Source: Shewanella denitrificans OS217 (lineage in GTDB: Bacteria > Pseudomonadota > Gammaproteobacteria > Enterobacterales > Shewanellaceae). From it: 64,000 bases of DNA. The stretch covers positions 1,860,001-1,924,000 of the forward strand of contig NC_007954.1 in NCBI RefSeq assembly GCF_000013765.1. Reading direction: 5' to 3'. The position numbers were made by a program, and so were the translations under genes. The number at the start of each line of letters is the position of its first letter. The first letter of the stretch is position 1. Of this stretch, positions 53,820-62,639 are shown piece by piece. The notes beneath the pieces are model-generated. The model saw nothing but the letters and a program-made list of their open reading frames with translations. It did not search any database and was not told where the DNA came from.

Positions 53820-54902
53820 ATGCTGACATTTTTATCCGATTGGTACAAAGCCCGCTTTAGCGATCCCCATGCCATTACCTTAGTACTGATTTTAACCAGC
53901 TTAGCCTTGTTGCTGTACTTCGCGGCAGGATTGCTAGCGCCCATTTTAGTGGCGTTGGTTTTAGCTTATCTACTGGAATGGCCTGTGGCCCAGGTCGCTC
54001 GCATAGGGGTCAATCGTACAACGGGCGCCTCTCTGGTATTGATTTTATTTATCGGTCTAGTGTTACTCATGGCATTTGGTTTAGTGCCAAGCCTTTGGAA
54101 GCAGGGTGCCGCCCTGATTACTGACCTGCCGAGTATGTTAGATAAAGGCCTACAGACAGTGACTGTCTATAGTCAGCAATACCCGCAATTTATCAGCCAA
54201 GAACAAATAGAAGCTATGATCTTAGAGCTTAAAAAGCTATTAGATACCGAGCATTTACTGGATTTTGGTCGGCAGTTATTGGGTTATTCGGCTTCCTTAT
54301 TGGTGCTGATGGTTTACGCCATTTTGGTTCCTTTACTGGTGTTTTTCTTCTTAAAGGATAAACAAGAGCTTATCGCCAGCAGCAAACGTTTCTTTCCCAG
54401 TAAACGGGATCTCGCCCGTAAGGTCTGGTTTGAGATGAACCAGCAAATCTTCAATTACATTCGCGGTAAGGTGATTGAAATTGTGGTGGTGGGCGTTGCC
54501 AGTTATATCTTCTTCGCCGTGATGGATTTACGTTATGCCGCCTTGCTTGGGGTATTAACTGGCTTTTCTGTGTTAATCCCTTATGTGGGCGCCACCTTAG
54601 TGACCTTGCCTATCGCGTTAGTGGCGTTCTTTCAGTGGGGGTTTAGCTCTGAATTTGGCTACCTAATGTTAGGCTACGGAATTATTCAAGCACTCGATGG
54701 TAACGTCTTGGTGCCATTACTATTTTCTGACGCTGTGGACTTGCATCCTGTATTGATCATCGCTGCTGTACTGGTGTTTGGCGGCTTGTGGGGAGTATGG
54801 GGCGTGTTCTTTGCTATTCCTTTAGCTTCCTTAGTCAAAGCCGTAATTAATGCTTGGCCTAATGACCAACAGCAAACTCAGCCCAAACTCGACAGTGAAT
54901 AA
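53820..54902 (+). CDS. perM: AI-2E family transporter (PerM-like)
   Basis: 360 aa membrane protein with about seven to eight hydrophobic segments. The family signature is near GVLTGFSVLIPYVGATLVTLPIALVA and LGYGIIQALDGNVLVPLLFSDAVDLHPVLII. In E. coli perM (yfgO) is next to bepA, as here. The physiological substrate is not established. The start ATG at 53820 has GGTGG upstream. Confidence 0.9.
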   Translation: MLTFLSDWYKARFSDPHAITLVLILTSLALLLYFAAGLLAPILVALVLAYLLEWPVAQVARIGVNRTTGASLVLILFIGLVLLMAFGLVPSLWKQGAALITDLPSMLDKGLQTVTVYSQQYPQFISQEQIEAMILELKKLLDTEHLLDFGRQLLGYSASLLVLMVYAILVPLLVFFFLKDKQELIASSKRFFPSKRDLARKVWFEMNQQIFNYIRGKVIEIVVVGVASYIFFAVMDLRYAALLGVLTGFSVLIPYVGATLVTLPIALVAFFQWGFSSEFGYLMLGYGIIQALDGNVLVPLLFSDAVDLHPVLIIAAVLVFGGLWGVWGVFFAIPLASLVKAVINAWPNDQQQTQPKLDSE

Positions 54903-54963
54903 CGACTAGACTTAGCCTCATTAATCATCCTCACGGCTTAAGCCGTTTGAACAAAGGGTAATG

Positions 54964-56352
54964 ATGTCTATGAGTCAATTTAGAGTCGAGTCAGATAGCA
55001 TGGGCGAGGTTAGTGTGCCTAAAAAGGCGCTCTATGGCGCGCAAACACAAAGGGCGCTGGATAACTTTCAGTTCAGTGGCTTGGTGATGCCTAAGGCATT
55101 TATTGAGTCTCTGGCATTAATAAAGCAGACAGCGGCCGAAACTAATGCTCAGTTGGGACTGTTAGACAGCCAACGTTGTGAGGCGATAGTGGCCGCAAGC
55201 CAAGCCATTATTGATGGGAAACACCTCACAGAGTTTCCTGTCGATGTGTTTCAAACTGGCTCGGGCACCAGCACAAACATGAATGCCAACGAGGTAATTG
55301 CCAGATTGGCTGCGCAATTATCTGGACTTACTATATCGGCGAACGATCATGTCAATATGAGTCAAAGCAGTAATGATGTGATCCCCACTTGTATTCACTT
55401 GAGCGCAGCTCTGGCCATATCCAAGCAATTATTGCCGGCGCTTGAACACCTCACCTCACTATTAGAACAAAAAGCCGTCACCTTGCAGGGCTTAGTCAAA
55501 ACCGGTCGCACCCACCTGATGGATGCCATGCCAGTGAGCATGTCTCAAGTAATATTGGGTTGGGCATGGCAAGTAAAACAATCCCAGCAAAGATTAACTC
55601 ATGGATTACAACAATTATTGAGTTTGGCTCAGGGGGGGACTGCGGTTGGCACTGGCGTCAATGCTCACGAGGATTTCTCCGCGCGTTTTTGCACTGTGCT
55701 CAGCGCTAAAACCGGGGTTAAGTTTGCGCAAAGTCAGAATTTATTTTGCGCTATCGGCAGCCAAGATATCGCCGTCAGCGTGTCTGGTGAATTGAAAGGC
55801 TGCGCCGTGAGTTTGACAAAAATCGCTAATGACTTGCGCTGGATGAATTCTGGCCCCTTGGCAGGCTTAGGGGAAATTGCTTTACCTGAGTTGCAACCTG
55901 GCTCGTCCATCATGCCTGGCAAAGTGAATCCGGTTATTCCAGAAGCTGTGGCCATGATAGCCGCTCAAGTCATAGGCAATGACACTTGTATTACCATAGC
56001 CGGGCAATCTTCAAATTTTGAACTCAATGTCATGTTGCCTGTCATTGCTTACAACCTTCTGCAGAGCATTGAGCTCTTAAGCAACGCAAGTGTCGCTTTA
56101 GCAGATAAAGCCATCCTAGGCTTTACTGTGAATGAGCACAGGCTTAAACAGGCCTTAAGTCTTAACCCCATTCTAGTCACTGCCCTCAATCCCATCATAG
56201 GCTATGAAAATGCCGCTAAAATCGCTAAAAAAGCTTATGAACAGCATAGGCCCATTATAGATGTAGCCGAAGAAGAAACTAATCTGGATAGGGCCAGTCT
56301 TGAGGCCATACTCGACCCTTATAAACTCACCCAAGGCGGGATAGCCAAGTAA
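54964..56352 (+). CDS. fumC: Class II fumarate hydratase
   Basis: 462 aa iron-independent fumarase that interconverts fumarate and malate. The signature GSSIMPGKVNPVIPEAV (S-loop), THLMDAMPVSMSQ and TGSGTSTNMNANEVIA are present. I chose the ATG at 54964 because AAGGG lies 5 bases upstream; ATGs at 54961 and 54970 are also in frame. It is followed by a weak hairpin. Confidence 0.97.
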   Translation: MSMSQFRVESDSMGEVSVPKKALYGAQTQRALDNFQFSGLVMPKAFIESLALIKQTAAETNAQLGLLDSQRCEAIVAASQAIIDGKHLTEFPVDVFQTGSGTSTNMNANEVIARLAAQLSGLTISANDHVNMSQSSNDVIPTCIHLSAALAISKQLLPALEHLTSLLEQKAVTLQGLVKTGRTHLMDAMPVSMSQVILGWAWQVKQSQQRLTHGLQQLLSLAQGGTAVGTGVNAHEDFSARFCTVLSAKTGVKFAQSQNLFCAIGSQDIAVSVSGELKGCAVSLTKIANDLRWMNSGPLAGLGEIALPELQPGSSIMPGKVNPVIPEAVAMIAAQVIGNDTCITIAGQSSNFELNVMLPVIAYNLLQSIELLSNASVALADKAILGFTVNEHRLKQALSLNPILVTALNPIIGYENAAKIAKKAYEQHRPIIDVAEEETNLDRASLEAILDPYKLTQGGIAK

Positions 56353-56373
56353 CGCTTCTCTCTTTGCATCTAT

Positions 56374-56398
56374 GAGTGGAGATTAACACTCTGTTTTT
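56374..56398 (+). terminator. Weak hairpin after fumC
   Basis: GAGTG and CACTC flank 8 bases and are followed by TGTTTTT. The stem is short and overlaps the end of the facing yqfB-like gene. Confidence 0.35.
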
Positions 56399-56772
56399 AA
56401 TGTAAACTTTATTTCAAATAGCTCACTAATGCCGGGGTAAATGACTTGGATCAAGTCTTTTAGTTCGGCTAATGGCATGTTTTCTTGTTCAGCGTGAGCA
56501 GAGTTTAATGCATCAAACTGTATGGCTTGACGGCTGATGATTTGAATGTCGCAAAACCAGCGCTGGGTCTCAAAGGTGAACACTGGAATAATTTGCCCGG
56601 GATACACCTTGGCATCAGCCCACTCTCGAAGGGTAATGGTCTTACGCTGACTTAAAATATCGGCTTCAAAACGCTCGAAAAATGAGATGCGGGTCTGGGC
56701 CTCAGCAGCGCTGCTTGAGGTTGAGGGCTCAAGGGTGCTATTAGATGCCTTGCTGGTTGGGGGCGTACTCAT
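56383..56772 (-). CDS. ASCH domain protein, YqfB-like N4-acetylcytidine amidohydrolase
   Basis: 129 aa. The pattern FFERFEADILSQRKTITLREW, then a W/F-rich middle and AEQENMPLAELKDLIQVIYPG match E. coli YqfB closely. The N-terminal ~28 residues (Ser/Thr/Pro-rich) are an extension absent from typical members and are probably disordered. YqfB-type enzymes cleave N4-acetylcytidine; the catalytic Lys/Thr/Glu set is consistent with KTITLREW and AEQENM. Convergent with fumC. Confidence 0.87.
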   Translation of the reverse strand: MSTPPTSKASNSTLEPSTSSSAAEAQTRISFFERFEADILSQRKTITLREWADAKVYPGQIIPVFTFETQRWFCDIQIISRQAIQFDALNSAHAEQENMPLAELKDLIQVIYPGISELFEIKFTLKTEC

Positions 56773-56930
56773 AGAAGGACAATTTCAATGGCAAAAGTGT
56801 TAAGCTTTAATTGTAAAGGGCAGACTCAGGGTTCACAAGGGGAAAGTGCCGCAAGAATACAGACTGTGGCTTTCGTCTTGGGGCAAGCTTGGGTATTATT
56901 AGGCCATAGAAAATCCCATTAGGTTATATT

Positions 56931-58433
56931 TTGCACATTTCAGCCGTCACATCACCAGTATTGCCAGCCACTGAGCTTTCATCTCTTGCACTCCTTGAAC
57001 AATTAACACTCCTTTCTCAGTTAAGCACGGCAGAGCAGGCAGTCAAGCTTGCCGAATTCTCAAGCATCAAACGTTTTCAGTTGTCTGCGGGTTTGACTGA
57101 GTTTCCAAGGCCGCTGTTTTTACTGGCGGACACCCTGGAAACATTAGATTTATCAGCCAATCAGTTGACTGAGTTGCCCGATGACTTTGGCCGTTTTCAT
57201 GCATTGAAGATCCTATTTCTATCAGATAATCACTTCACGCAGTTGCCAAAGGTGTTAGCCCATTGCCCTAAATTATCCATGGTGGGTTTTAAGGCTAATC
57301 AAATAGAATATGTGGCAGAAGATTGCTTGCCCTTAGGGCTGCGTTGGTTGATTTTAACCGATAACAAGATAACGCAATTGCCAGATTCCATGGGGCAGTT
57401 AACCCTGCTGCAAAAATGCGCCTTGGCGGGCAATGCCATTGAGCGTTTACCTGAGTCTATGGCGGCCTGTCAGCGTCTTGAGTTATTGAGAGTTTCTGCT
57501 AACAAGTTAACCGAGTTGCCTTCATGGTTATTTAGCTTGCCGCGATTATCTTGGCTGGCTTTTGATGGCAATCCTGTGACTCAAGCTGTGACTTCATCTA
57601 TGACACAGGCTATGGGCAATACCGCGCCAATTAGCTCATCATCAAGCGGCTCATCAAACGCCACAGGCCATTTGGATACTGCTTTGCCCTTAGTGGCTAT
57701 GTCGCAACTTGATGTAGGCCGTGAGCTTGGCCGGGGCGCATCTGGGATCATTTATCAAGCACAGTGGCAAGCGGCAGACGTGGATTTTCCTAAATCTGTG
57801 GCGGTAAAGCTGTTTAAAGGGGCGGTCACCAGTGATGGCTACCCAAGCAATGAGTTAGCCTGCAGCTTAAAAGTGGGTTTACATCCTAATATTATTCCTG
57901 TGCTGGGGCAGATAAATCAGCCAGAGGCGCTGGGGTTAGTGATGGGCTTGATAGCGCCGCGCTTTACTAATCTTGGTCTGCCGCCATCACTTATCACTTG
58001 CACCCGAGATACCTTTGTCTGTGGCACTGAGTTTTCTGCCGCTCAAATTCTTACTATCACAACACAGATAGCTGATGCCATGGCCCACTTGCATGATAAA
58101 GGCGTCAGCCACGGGGATGTGTATGCCCATAATATCTTGATAGATGGCGACGATAAGGTGATTTTTGGCGATTTTGGCGCGGCGACGGATTTATCGAATT
58201 TGTCACTTGGCCAGCAACTTGCCATGGAGCAGATTGAAGTCCGCGCTTTTGCTTGTCTCATGGATGATCTACTAGGCTTAGTTAGCATTACTGATTTAGA
58301 TAAAGGATTAGTCAACGACTTAACGGCCATCAAACAAGCCTGCTTAACAGAGGTGACTCATGAAAGGCCGAGGTTTAAGCTGTTGTGTGAGCAGCTCAAC
58401 AGGCTGGGCTTGCGTTATGGGCTTTTAAGATAG
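56931..58433 (+). CDS. Leucine-rich-repeat protein kinase fusion
   Basis: 500 aa. Residues about 65-220 hold six LRR units of about 23 residues (LETLDLSANQLTELPDDFGR; KILFLSDNHFTQLPKVLA). A Ser/Gly/Thr-rich linker (about 222-250) is followed by a protein kinase domain (about 260-500): Gly loop GRELGRGASGIIYQAQW, catalytic Lys293 in VAVKLFK, SHGDVYAHNIL (Asp396) and DFGAATD (Asp414). The HRD Arg is replaced by Gly, but the rest of the loop is intact. The start is TTG at 56931 with AGG upstream. The domain order fits known bacterial LRR-kinases; the signal and substrate are unknown. It precedes a damaged UDG-family gene. Confidence 0.85.
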   Translation: MHISAVTSPVLPATELSSLALLEQLTLLSQLSTAEQAVKLAEFSSIKRFQLSAGLTEFPRPLFLLADTLETLDLSANQLTELPDDFGRFHALKILFLSDNHFTQLPKVLAHCPKLSMVGFKANQIEYVAEDCLPLGLRWLILTDNKITQLPDSMGQLTLLQKCALAGNAIERLPESMAACQRLELLRVSANKLTELPSWLFSLPRLSWLAFDGNPVTQAVTSSMTQAMGNTAPISSSSSGSSNATGHLDTALPLVAMSQLDVGRELGRGASGIIYQAQWQAADVDFPKSVAVKLFKGAVTSDGYPSNELACSLKVGLHPNIIPVLGQINQPEALGLVMGLIAPRFTNLGLPPSLITCTRDTFVCGTEFSAAQILTITTQIADAMAHLHDKGVSHGDVYAHNILIDGDDKVIFGDFGAATDLSNLSLGQQLAMEQIEVRAFACLMDDLLGLVSITDLDKGLVNDLTAIKQACLTEVTHERPRFKLLCEQLNRLGLRYGLLR

Positions 58434-58506
58434 AGGCTTAAGTTAGGCTTATGTTAAGGCTGGGCTTGCCTTTCAAGATAAATGAAGCCGTGCTTAAGGT
58501 GAAGGA

Positions 58507-58971
58507 GTGCTTATCTCAGGATTTAACAAGGGGGCTAAAAAGTCAGTTTCGCCGACTATGGGGTTTTGTTATCCGGGCAAAGGGCCTTCTGGAGATTTAG
58601 CGCCGTTGGCGATTTGCGCTAAAACTTGGCGACAAGCCTTGATGGCCGCACTGCCCAATATCGAACTCATCTTGGTGATAGGTCAGTATGCCATGGCCTA
58701 TCATTTGCCTGAACTATTGTCACAGCCCAAGCCAAAATTGACGGCTTCACCAACCGTTTCACCAACTAAGCGCAGCCTCACCGAGACTGTCTATGCTTGG
58801 TATCAAAGTGCTGATAAGTTACCAAGTAAAGATAACGGTTGCTGGACGGTTCCTCTGCCACACCCCAGCCCAAGAAATAATATTTGGCTCAAGCGTAATC
58901 CTTGGTTTGAAGCGCAATGTATCCCTAAGATGCAGGCAAAAGTCGCTCAAGTGCTCTTGAAACCAGATTGA
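58507..58971 (+). pseudogene. 5'-truncated uracil-DNA glycosylase family gene
   Basis: 154 aa from a GTG at 58507. The part beginning MGFCYPGKGPSGDLAPLAICAKTW, then LPNIELILVIGQYAMAYHL and LPLPHPSPRNNIWLKRNPWF is a clear match to the C-terminal two-thirds of a small UDG-superfamily protein. The normal N-terminal region (GQAPG motif A and the DPSGxRLR-type block, roughly 80 residues) is absent, and only 73 bases separate this from the kinase gene. A catalytic residue set is therefore missing, so the product is probably inactive. No frameshifted remnant was seen upstream. Confidence 0.78.
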
Positions 58972-59023
58972 AGCAGAAGCTGACATAGGGGGGGCACAGG
59001 ATTAAAAAGCAAAAAGCAAAAAA

Positions 59024-59049
59024 CCTTAGCTAGGGTGAACCAGCTAAGG
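59024..59049 (-). terminator. Rho-independent terminator of rioA
   Basis: On the minus strand CCTTAGCT and AGCTAAGG form an 8-bp stem around 10 bases, followed by TTTTTT, 43 bases after the stop. Confidence 0.88.
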
Positions 59050-59091
59050 CTAATGTCACTTCAATGGAGTGAGCTTATTACTTCGAGATGG

Positions 59092-59991
59092 CTAGTTATA
59101 CCAAGCTTCTGAAGGATCTTCATCTTCTTGTTTATCTTGGCCTTTGCTCTGGGCTTTAACCCAAGCCTTGTGTTGCTCATGCTCGGCAAACGCGGCATTA
59201 ATCTCTTCCATCACAGAATCCACATCGGCATCCACCAAGACTTCATCAAACAGGCCTGTGAGCTCTGATTGCGGCGTCAGTGCAGAAGTTTCATAGAGAT
59301 GCCACATTTCCTTTGCATAAGCCGTGTCGCTTAGCTGAGGAGCAAATTGGGCATAATACTCTGTCATGTTAGTGACATCACGGCCAAACATACGCTTAGC
59401 GTTATTGTTTGCCGCAGCATCAATCACTTGAGGCAAATCTATGATCACCGGGCCTTTATCATCGATTAACACGTTAAATTCTGACAAATCCCCATGAACA
59501 AGACCTTCACATAACATGAGTTTAATGTAATCCATGATAATGCGGTGATGAGAAAGCGCCTCTGCTTCAGTAAAGCTCACATCATTGAGTCTTGGGGCCA
59601 CAAGGCCAGCTTCGTCTGTGATAAGTTCCATCAAGAGTACGCCGTCGTAACAGCCATAGGGTGTTGGCACCCGTACACCGGCGGCAGCGAGCTTATACAG
59701 TGCATCGACCTCAGTATGTTGCCAAGATTCTTCCTGTTGCTGACGGCCGAATTTAGAGCCTTTTTCCATCGCGCGGGCTCGACGAGTGTTACGTACTTTA
59801 CGGCCTTCTTGGTACTGAACGGCTTGCTTGAAACTACGTTGGCTCGCTTCTTTATAGACTTTGGCACAACAGATCTCATCGCCACGGCGGACCATATAGA
59901 CAGTGGCTTCTTTGCCGCTCATCAACTGGCCTAACACGTCATCAATTAAACCTTCGTCAACTAAAGGCTGTAGTCTTTTTGGTATTTTCAT
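59092..59991 (-). CDS. RIO-type serine protein kinase
   Basis: 299 aa. RIO domain: SGKEATVYMVRRGDEICCAK (Gly-rich loop plus Lys44), HGDLSEFNVLI (Asp168) and PVIIDLPQVID (Asp185), as in the RioA family; the activation segment is short, as expected. C-terminal tail is acidic. Bacterial RIO kinases are associated with ribosome or tRNA processes, but the target is unknown. Start ATG at 59991. A second kinase, the LRR fusion, lies 650 bases away on the opposite strand. Confidence 0.92.
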   Translation of the reverse strand: MKIPKRLQPLVDEGLIDDVLGQLMSGKEATVYMVRRGDEICCAKVYKEASQRSFKQAVQYQEGRKVRNTRRARAMEKGSKFGRQQQEESWQHTEVDALYKLAAAGVRVPTPYGCYDGVLLMELITDEAGLVAPRLNDVSFTEAEALSHHRIIMDYIKLMLCEGLVHGDLSEFNVLIDDKGPVIIDLPQVIDAAANNNAKRMFGRDVTNMTEYYAQFAPQLSDTAYAKEMWHLYETSALTPQSELTGLFDEVLVDADVDSVMEEINAAFAEHEQHKAWVKAQSKGQDKQEDEDPSEAWYN

Positions 59992-60319
59992 AGCACCTTA
60001 ACAAGTAAATCACTCAAACTGAGGTTAGGGGTGAAACAAGAGTATATACAGGATCGTGATATAGATGGCAATTCCAACGCTGAAAACAGCGAGAAGCTGG
60101 CAATAAAGTGAGCTAAATTCAGCCGTAGGATGATAATTTCAACGACTTGGACATATTTGCAGCATTCGAACTGTGGAAACACTAATTTTAGTTGATCCAA
60201 AATTTTAAATCAGTAAAGTATGCAACATCTTCAGCAGACAAGCCGATTTGTCGTTGAAAGTGCAAAATTTAAGGCTTATGTTTGAGCGAGATATTCGCCA
60301 AATGTGATCCACAGAGTTT
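59992..60319. other. Intergenic region between rioA and tRNA-Leu
   Basis: 328 bases without a supported gene. It should hold the rioA promoter (leftward) and the tRNA promoter (rightward). Nothing more specific was recognised. Confidence 0.4.
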
Positions 60320-60405
60320 GCCCGAGTGGTGGAATCGGTAGACACAAGGGATTTAAAATCCCTCGCTGAATAAGCGTGCCGGTTCAAGTCCGGCCTCGGG
60401 TACCA
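60320..60405 (+). tRNA. tRNA-Leu (anticodon UAA)
   Basis: GCCCGAG at 60320-60326 pairs with CTCGGGT at the 3' end (G1-U72), followed by encoded ACCA. The D-arm, the long variable arm (CTCGCTGAATAAGCG), the anticodon stem AGGGA/TCCCT with loop TTTAAAA (anticodon TAA), and the T-arm CCGGTTCAAGTCCGG are all intact. A class II leucine tRNA that reads UUA and UUG. A terminator follows 30 bases later. Confidence 0.97.
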
Positions 60406-60435
60406 TTATTCATCTTGTATGATGTTGGTACATTT

Positions 60436-60462
60436 AAGCCTCGATTATATCGAGGCTTTTTT
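60436..60462 (+). terminator. Terminator of tRNA-Leu
   Basis: AAGCCTCGAT and ATCGAGGCTT form a 10-bp stem around TAT, followed by TTTT. Confidence 0.88.
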
Positions 60463-60493
60463 GTTTCTGAAATTTGGTTGTCAGCGTAAGAGC

Positions 60494-60557
60494 AAAAATC
60501 CCTCGCACTCTTTGTTGAAAGTAAGGCGCGCCAGTTCAAATGCGGCCTCGGGTACCA
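60494..60557 (+). pseudogene. Decayed tRNA-Leu 3' copy 1
   Basis: From AAAAATCCCTCG (anticodon arm) through GTTCAAATGCGGCCTCGGGTACCA this matches the 3' half of the intact tRNA-Leu. The 5' half is missing, the variable arm is longer and the T-stem has a mismatch, so it cannot fold as tRNA. The GGTACCA end is still exact. Confidence 0.82.
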
Positions 60558-60580
60558 TTATTCTCATTGAGAATGCAGTT

Positions 60581-60608
60581 AAGCCTTAACGAAAGTTAGG
60601 GCTTTTTT
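60581..60608 (+). terminator. Terminator after decayed copy 1
   Basis: AAGCCTTAAC-GAAA-GTTAGGGCTT followed by TTTTTT. It resembles the tRNA terminator upstream in placement, supporting tandem duplication of the tRNA 3' end with its terminator. Confidence 0.75.
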
Positions 60609-60632
60609 GTACATGGATTGTACTTACCCCCG

Positions 60633-60650
60633 TACACCATGGATGGTGTA
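60633..60650. repeat. Palindrome in the tRNA-Leu remnant region
   Basis: TACACCAT and ATGGTGTA flank GG. A homopolymer run of nine G follows at 60652-60660 or so. Confidence 0.5.
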
Positions 60651-60692
60651 GGAGGGGGGGTGTTTCTGAAATTTGGCCACTAGAATAAAAGC

Positions 60693-60782
60693 AAAAATCC
60701 CTCGCACTCTTTGTACTCTTTATCGACAGTAAGGCAAGGCGTGCCACTTCTCATAGCGAGAATAGTCCGGCCTCGGGTAGTA
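60693..60782 (+). pseudogene. Decayed tRNA-Leu 3' copy 2
   Basis: Starts with GCAAAAATCCCTCGCACTC, identical to copy 1, and ends GTCCGGCCTCGGGTAGTA, with the T-arm disrupted by an insertion. More decayed than copy 1. It lies between the first remnant and ggt. Confidence 0.78.
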
Positions 60783-60802
60783 TTTTTCTGATTGAGAAAG
60801 CA

Positions 60803-60827
60803 AAAAACCTCGATGGTGTCGAGGCTT
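60803..60827 (-). terminator. Hairpin at the end of ggt
   Basis: CCTCGA and TCGAGG form a stem around 5 bases, followed on the minus strand by TTTTTT. It lies downstream of the ggt stop and can serve ggt; on the plus strand it resembles the terminator of a further tRNA-Leu remnant. Confidence 0.75.
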
Positions 60828-60887
60828 TGTTGTTTAAGCAACTGTCTGCTTACTTCCCCCCAAGTTACAGGGGATTCTGAACTTGGC

Positions 60888-62639
60888 TTAGTAACCCACA
60901 GCTTCGGAGCCGGCGCGCCGTGGATCTGAGGCGCCCATAATGCCATTGTCACGCACCACAATGGATTGAGTGCTGCCGATGGACTGCTGCACTTTTACGT
61001 TATGGCCCTTAGTTTTTAAGAGTGAGATAGTGTCGGCGTTTAAGCTACGTTCTACCCATAAGTAGTCGGGCTGCCATTGGTGGTGCACCCTTGGTGCGGC
61101 GCTCGCTTCGGCGATATTAAGCTGGTGGTCAATGACGTTCATAATGACTTGCAAGGTAATATTGATGATGCGCGAACCGCCAGGGCTACCGGTAACAATA
61201 AAAGGTTTGCCATCTTTCATCACGATAGTGGGGCTCATGGAGCTTAATGGCCGCTTATTGCCTTCTACCGCATTGGCATCGCCGCCAATTAAGCCGTAAC
61301 CGTTAGGAGAACCGGGTTTTACCGAGAAATCATCCATTTCATTATTGAGTAAAATCCCAGTGCCTTCTGCAACTAAGCCTGAGCCGTAGCTGAAGTTAAG
61401 GGTATAAGTGTTTGATACCGCGTTGCCAAATTTATCCACCACAGAATAATGTGTGGTTTGGGTGCTCTCATAGGGCGTTAATAGTCCAGGCTTGATTTCG
61501 CTGCTTGGAGTGGCCTTATTGATGGCAATTTTCTTTGCGATACTGGCGGCATAGTCACGACTTAACAGGGCCGCTGTGGGCACGATCACAAAATCTGGGT
61601 CACCTAAATACTCGCTTCTGTCCGCGTAGGCGTATTTCATGGCCTCGGCCATCACATGGATTGTCTGGGCGGTATTATGACCAAATTTATCGATAGGGAA
61701 GTGCTCAAGCACATTGAGCATCTCAATGATGTGAATACCGCCAGATGACGGCGCGGGCATAGACACCACTTCATAGCCGCGATATTGACCGCGCACGGGC
61801 TCACGCTCCACCACTTTGTAATTGGCTAAATCTTCAAGAGTCATCACGCCGCCGGCATCTTTCACCGCAGCGACAATTTTTTGCGCCGTTTCCCCTTGAT
61901 AAAAACCTTTACTGCCTTGCTTGGCAATCAAGCTTAATGAATGGGCAAGCTCAGGCTGCTTTAGAATGTCGTTAAACGCTAAATTACTGCCATCGGCCTT
62001 GTAAAAAATCTTGGCTGAACTTGGCCACTGGGCAATGCGGGGCTTTACCCCAGCAAGAGAATCAGCAAGATCTGAAGTCACAGAGAATCCGTCACGGGCC
62101 AAGGCAATGGCGGGGGCGATGACTTTCTCAAGGGGCAGGGTGCCGTATTTATTAAGCGCAAGCTCCATGCCCATCACAGTACCTGGAACACCAACCGCTA
62201 GGCCATGCTCGCGGCTGAGCTTATCTACGGCATTGCCTTGCTCGTCCAAGAAGATATCTTTATGGGCTTTGCTTGGGGCCGTTTCACGGTAATCTATGGC
62301 GATGGTTTTGTTTTCTTTGGCAAGGTGCACCAACATAAAGCCGCCACCGCCAATATTACCGGCGCGAGGCAAGGTCACGGCTAAGGCAAACCCTACCGCC
62401 ACGGCGGCATCAATCGCATTACCGCCTTGTTTGAGGATTTCAACACCGATGCGACTTGCCAGTGCTTCTTGGCTCGCCACCATGCCGTGTTTCGCCCATA
62501 CTGGCTGAGCGGTGGCCATCTGGCTGTAGATGGAGACATCGTTAGCTGATACCGTGGCAACACTTAAGGCTGGGAGACCTAAGCCTATTGTTAAGCTTAA
62601 GGTGAGTAATGTGGGTTTAATATGAGGGAATAATGACAC
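60888..62639 (-). CDS. ggt: Gamma-glutamyltranspeptidase
   Basis: 583 aa periplasmic Ntn-hydrolase; the precursor self-cleaves before Thr395 in ESTQTTHYSVVD. It hydrolyses or transfers the gamma-glutamyl group of glutathione. A signal peptide covers residues about 1-32. NEMDDFS and PLSSMSPTIV, then the GSPGGSRIIN block are substrate-contacting motifs of the small subunit. The start is GTG at 62639, with GAGGA upstream. Alone in its unit, between the tRNA-Leu remnants and the divergent FemAB-like gene. Confidence 0.95.
   Translation of the reverse strand: MSLFPHIKPTLLTLSLTIGLGLPALSVATVSANDVSIYSQMATAQPVWAKHGMVASQEALASRIGVEILKQGGNAIDAAVAVGFALAVTLPRAGNIGGGGFMLVHLAKENKTIAIDYRETAPSKAHKDIFLDEQGNAVDKLSREHGLAVGVPGTVMGMELALNKYGTLPLEKVIAPAIALARDGFSVTSDLADSLAGVKPRIAQWPSSAKIFYKADGSNLAFNDILKQPELAHSLSLIAKQGSKGFYQGETAQKIVAAVKDAGGVMTLEDLANYKVVEREPVRGQYRGYEVVSMPAPSSGGIHIIEMLNVLEHFPIDKFGHNTAQTIHVMAEAMKYAYADRSEYLGDPDFVIVPTAALLSRDYAASIAKKIAINKATPSSEIKPGLLTPYESTQTTHYSVVDKFGNAVSNTYTLNFSYGSGLVAEGTGILLNNEMDDFSVKPGSPNGYGLIGGDANAVEGNKRPLSSMSPTIVMKDGKPFIVTGSPGGSRIINITLQVIMNVIDHQLNIAEASAAPRVHHQWQPDYLWVERSLNADTISLLKTKGHNVKVQQSIGSTQSIVVRDNGIMGASDPRRAGSEAVGY

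Noticed and set aside
59545..59934. 129-codon plus-strand frame inside rioA
   Set aside because: Antisense shadow of a clear RIO kinase gene.
60680..60961. 93-codon minus-strand frame spanning the tRNA remnants and the ggt end
   Set aside because: Encoded by decayed tRNA sequence and the antisense end of ggt; no protein pattern.
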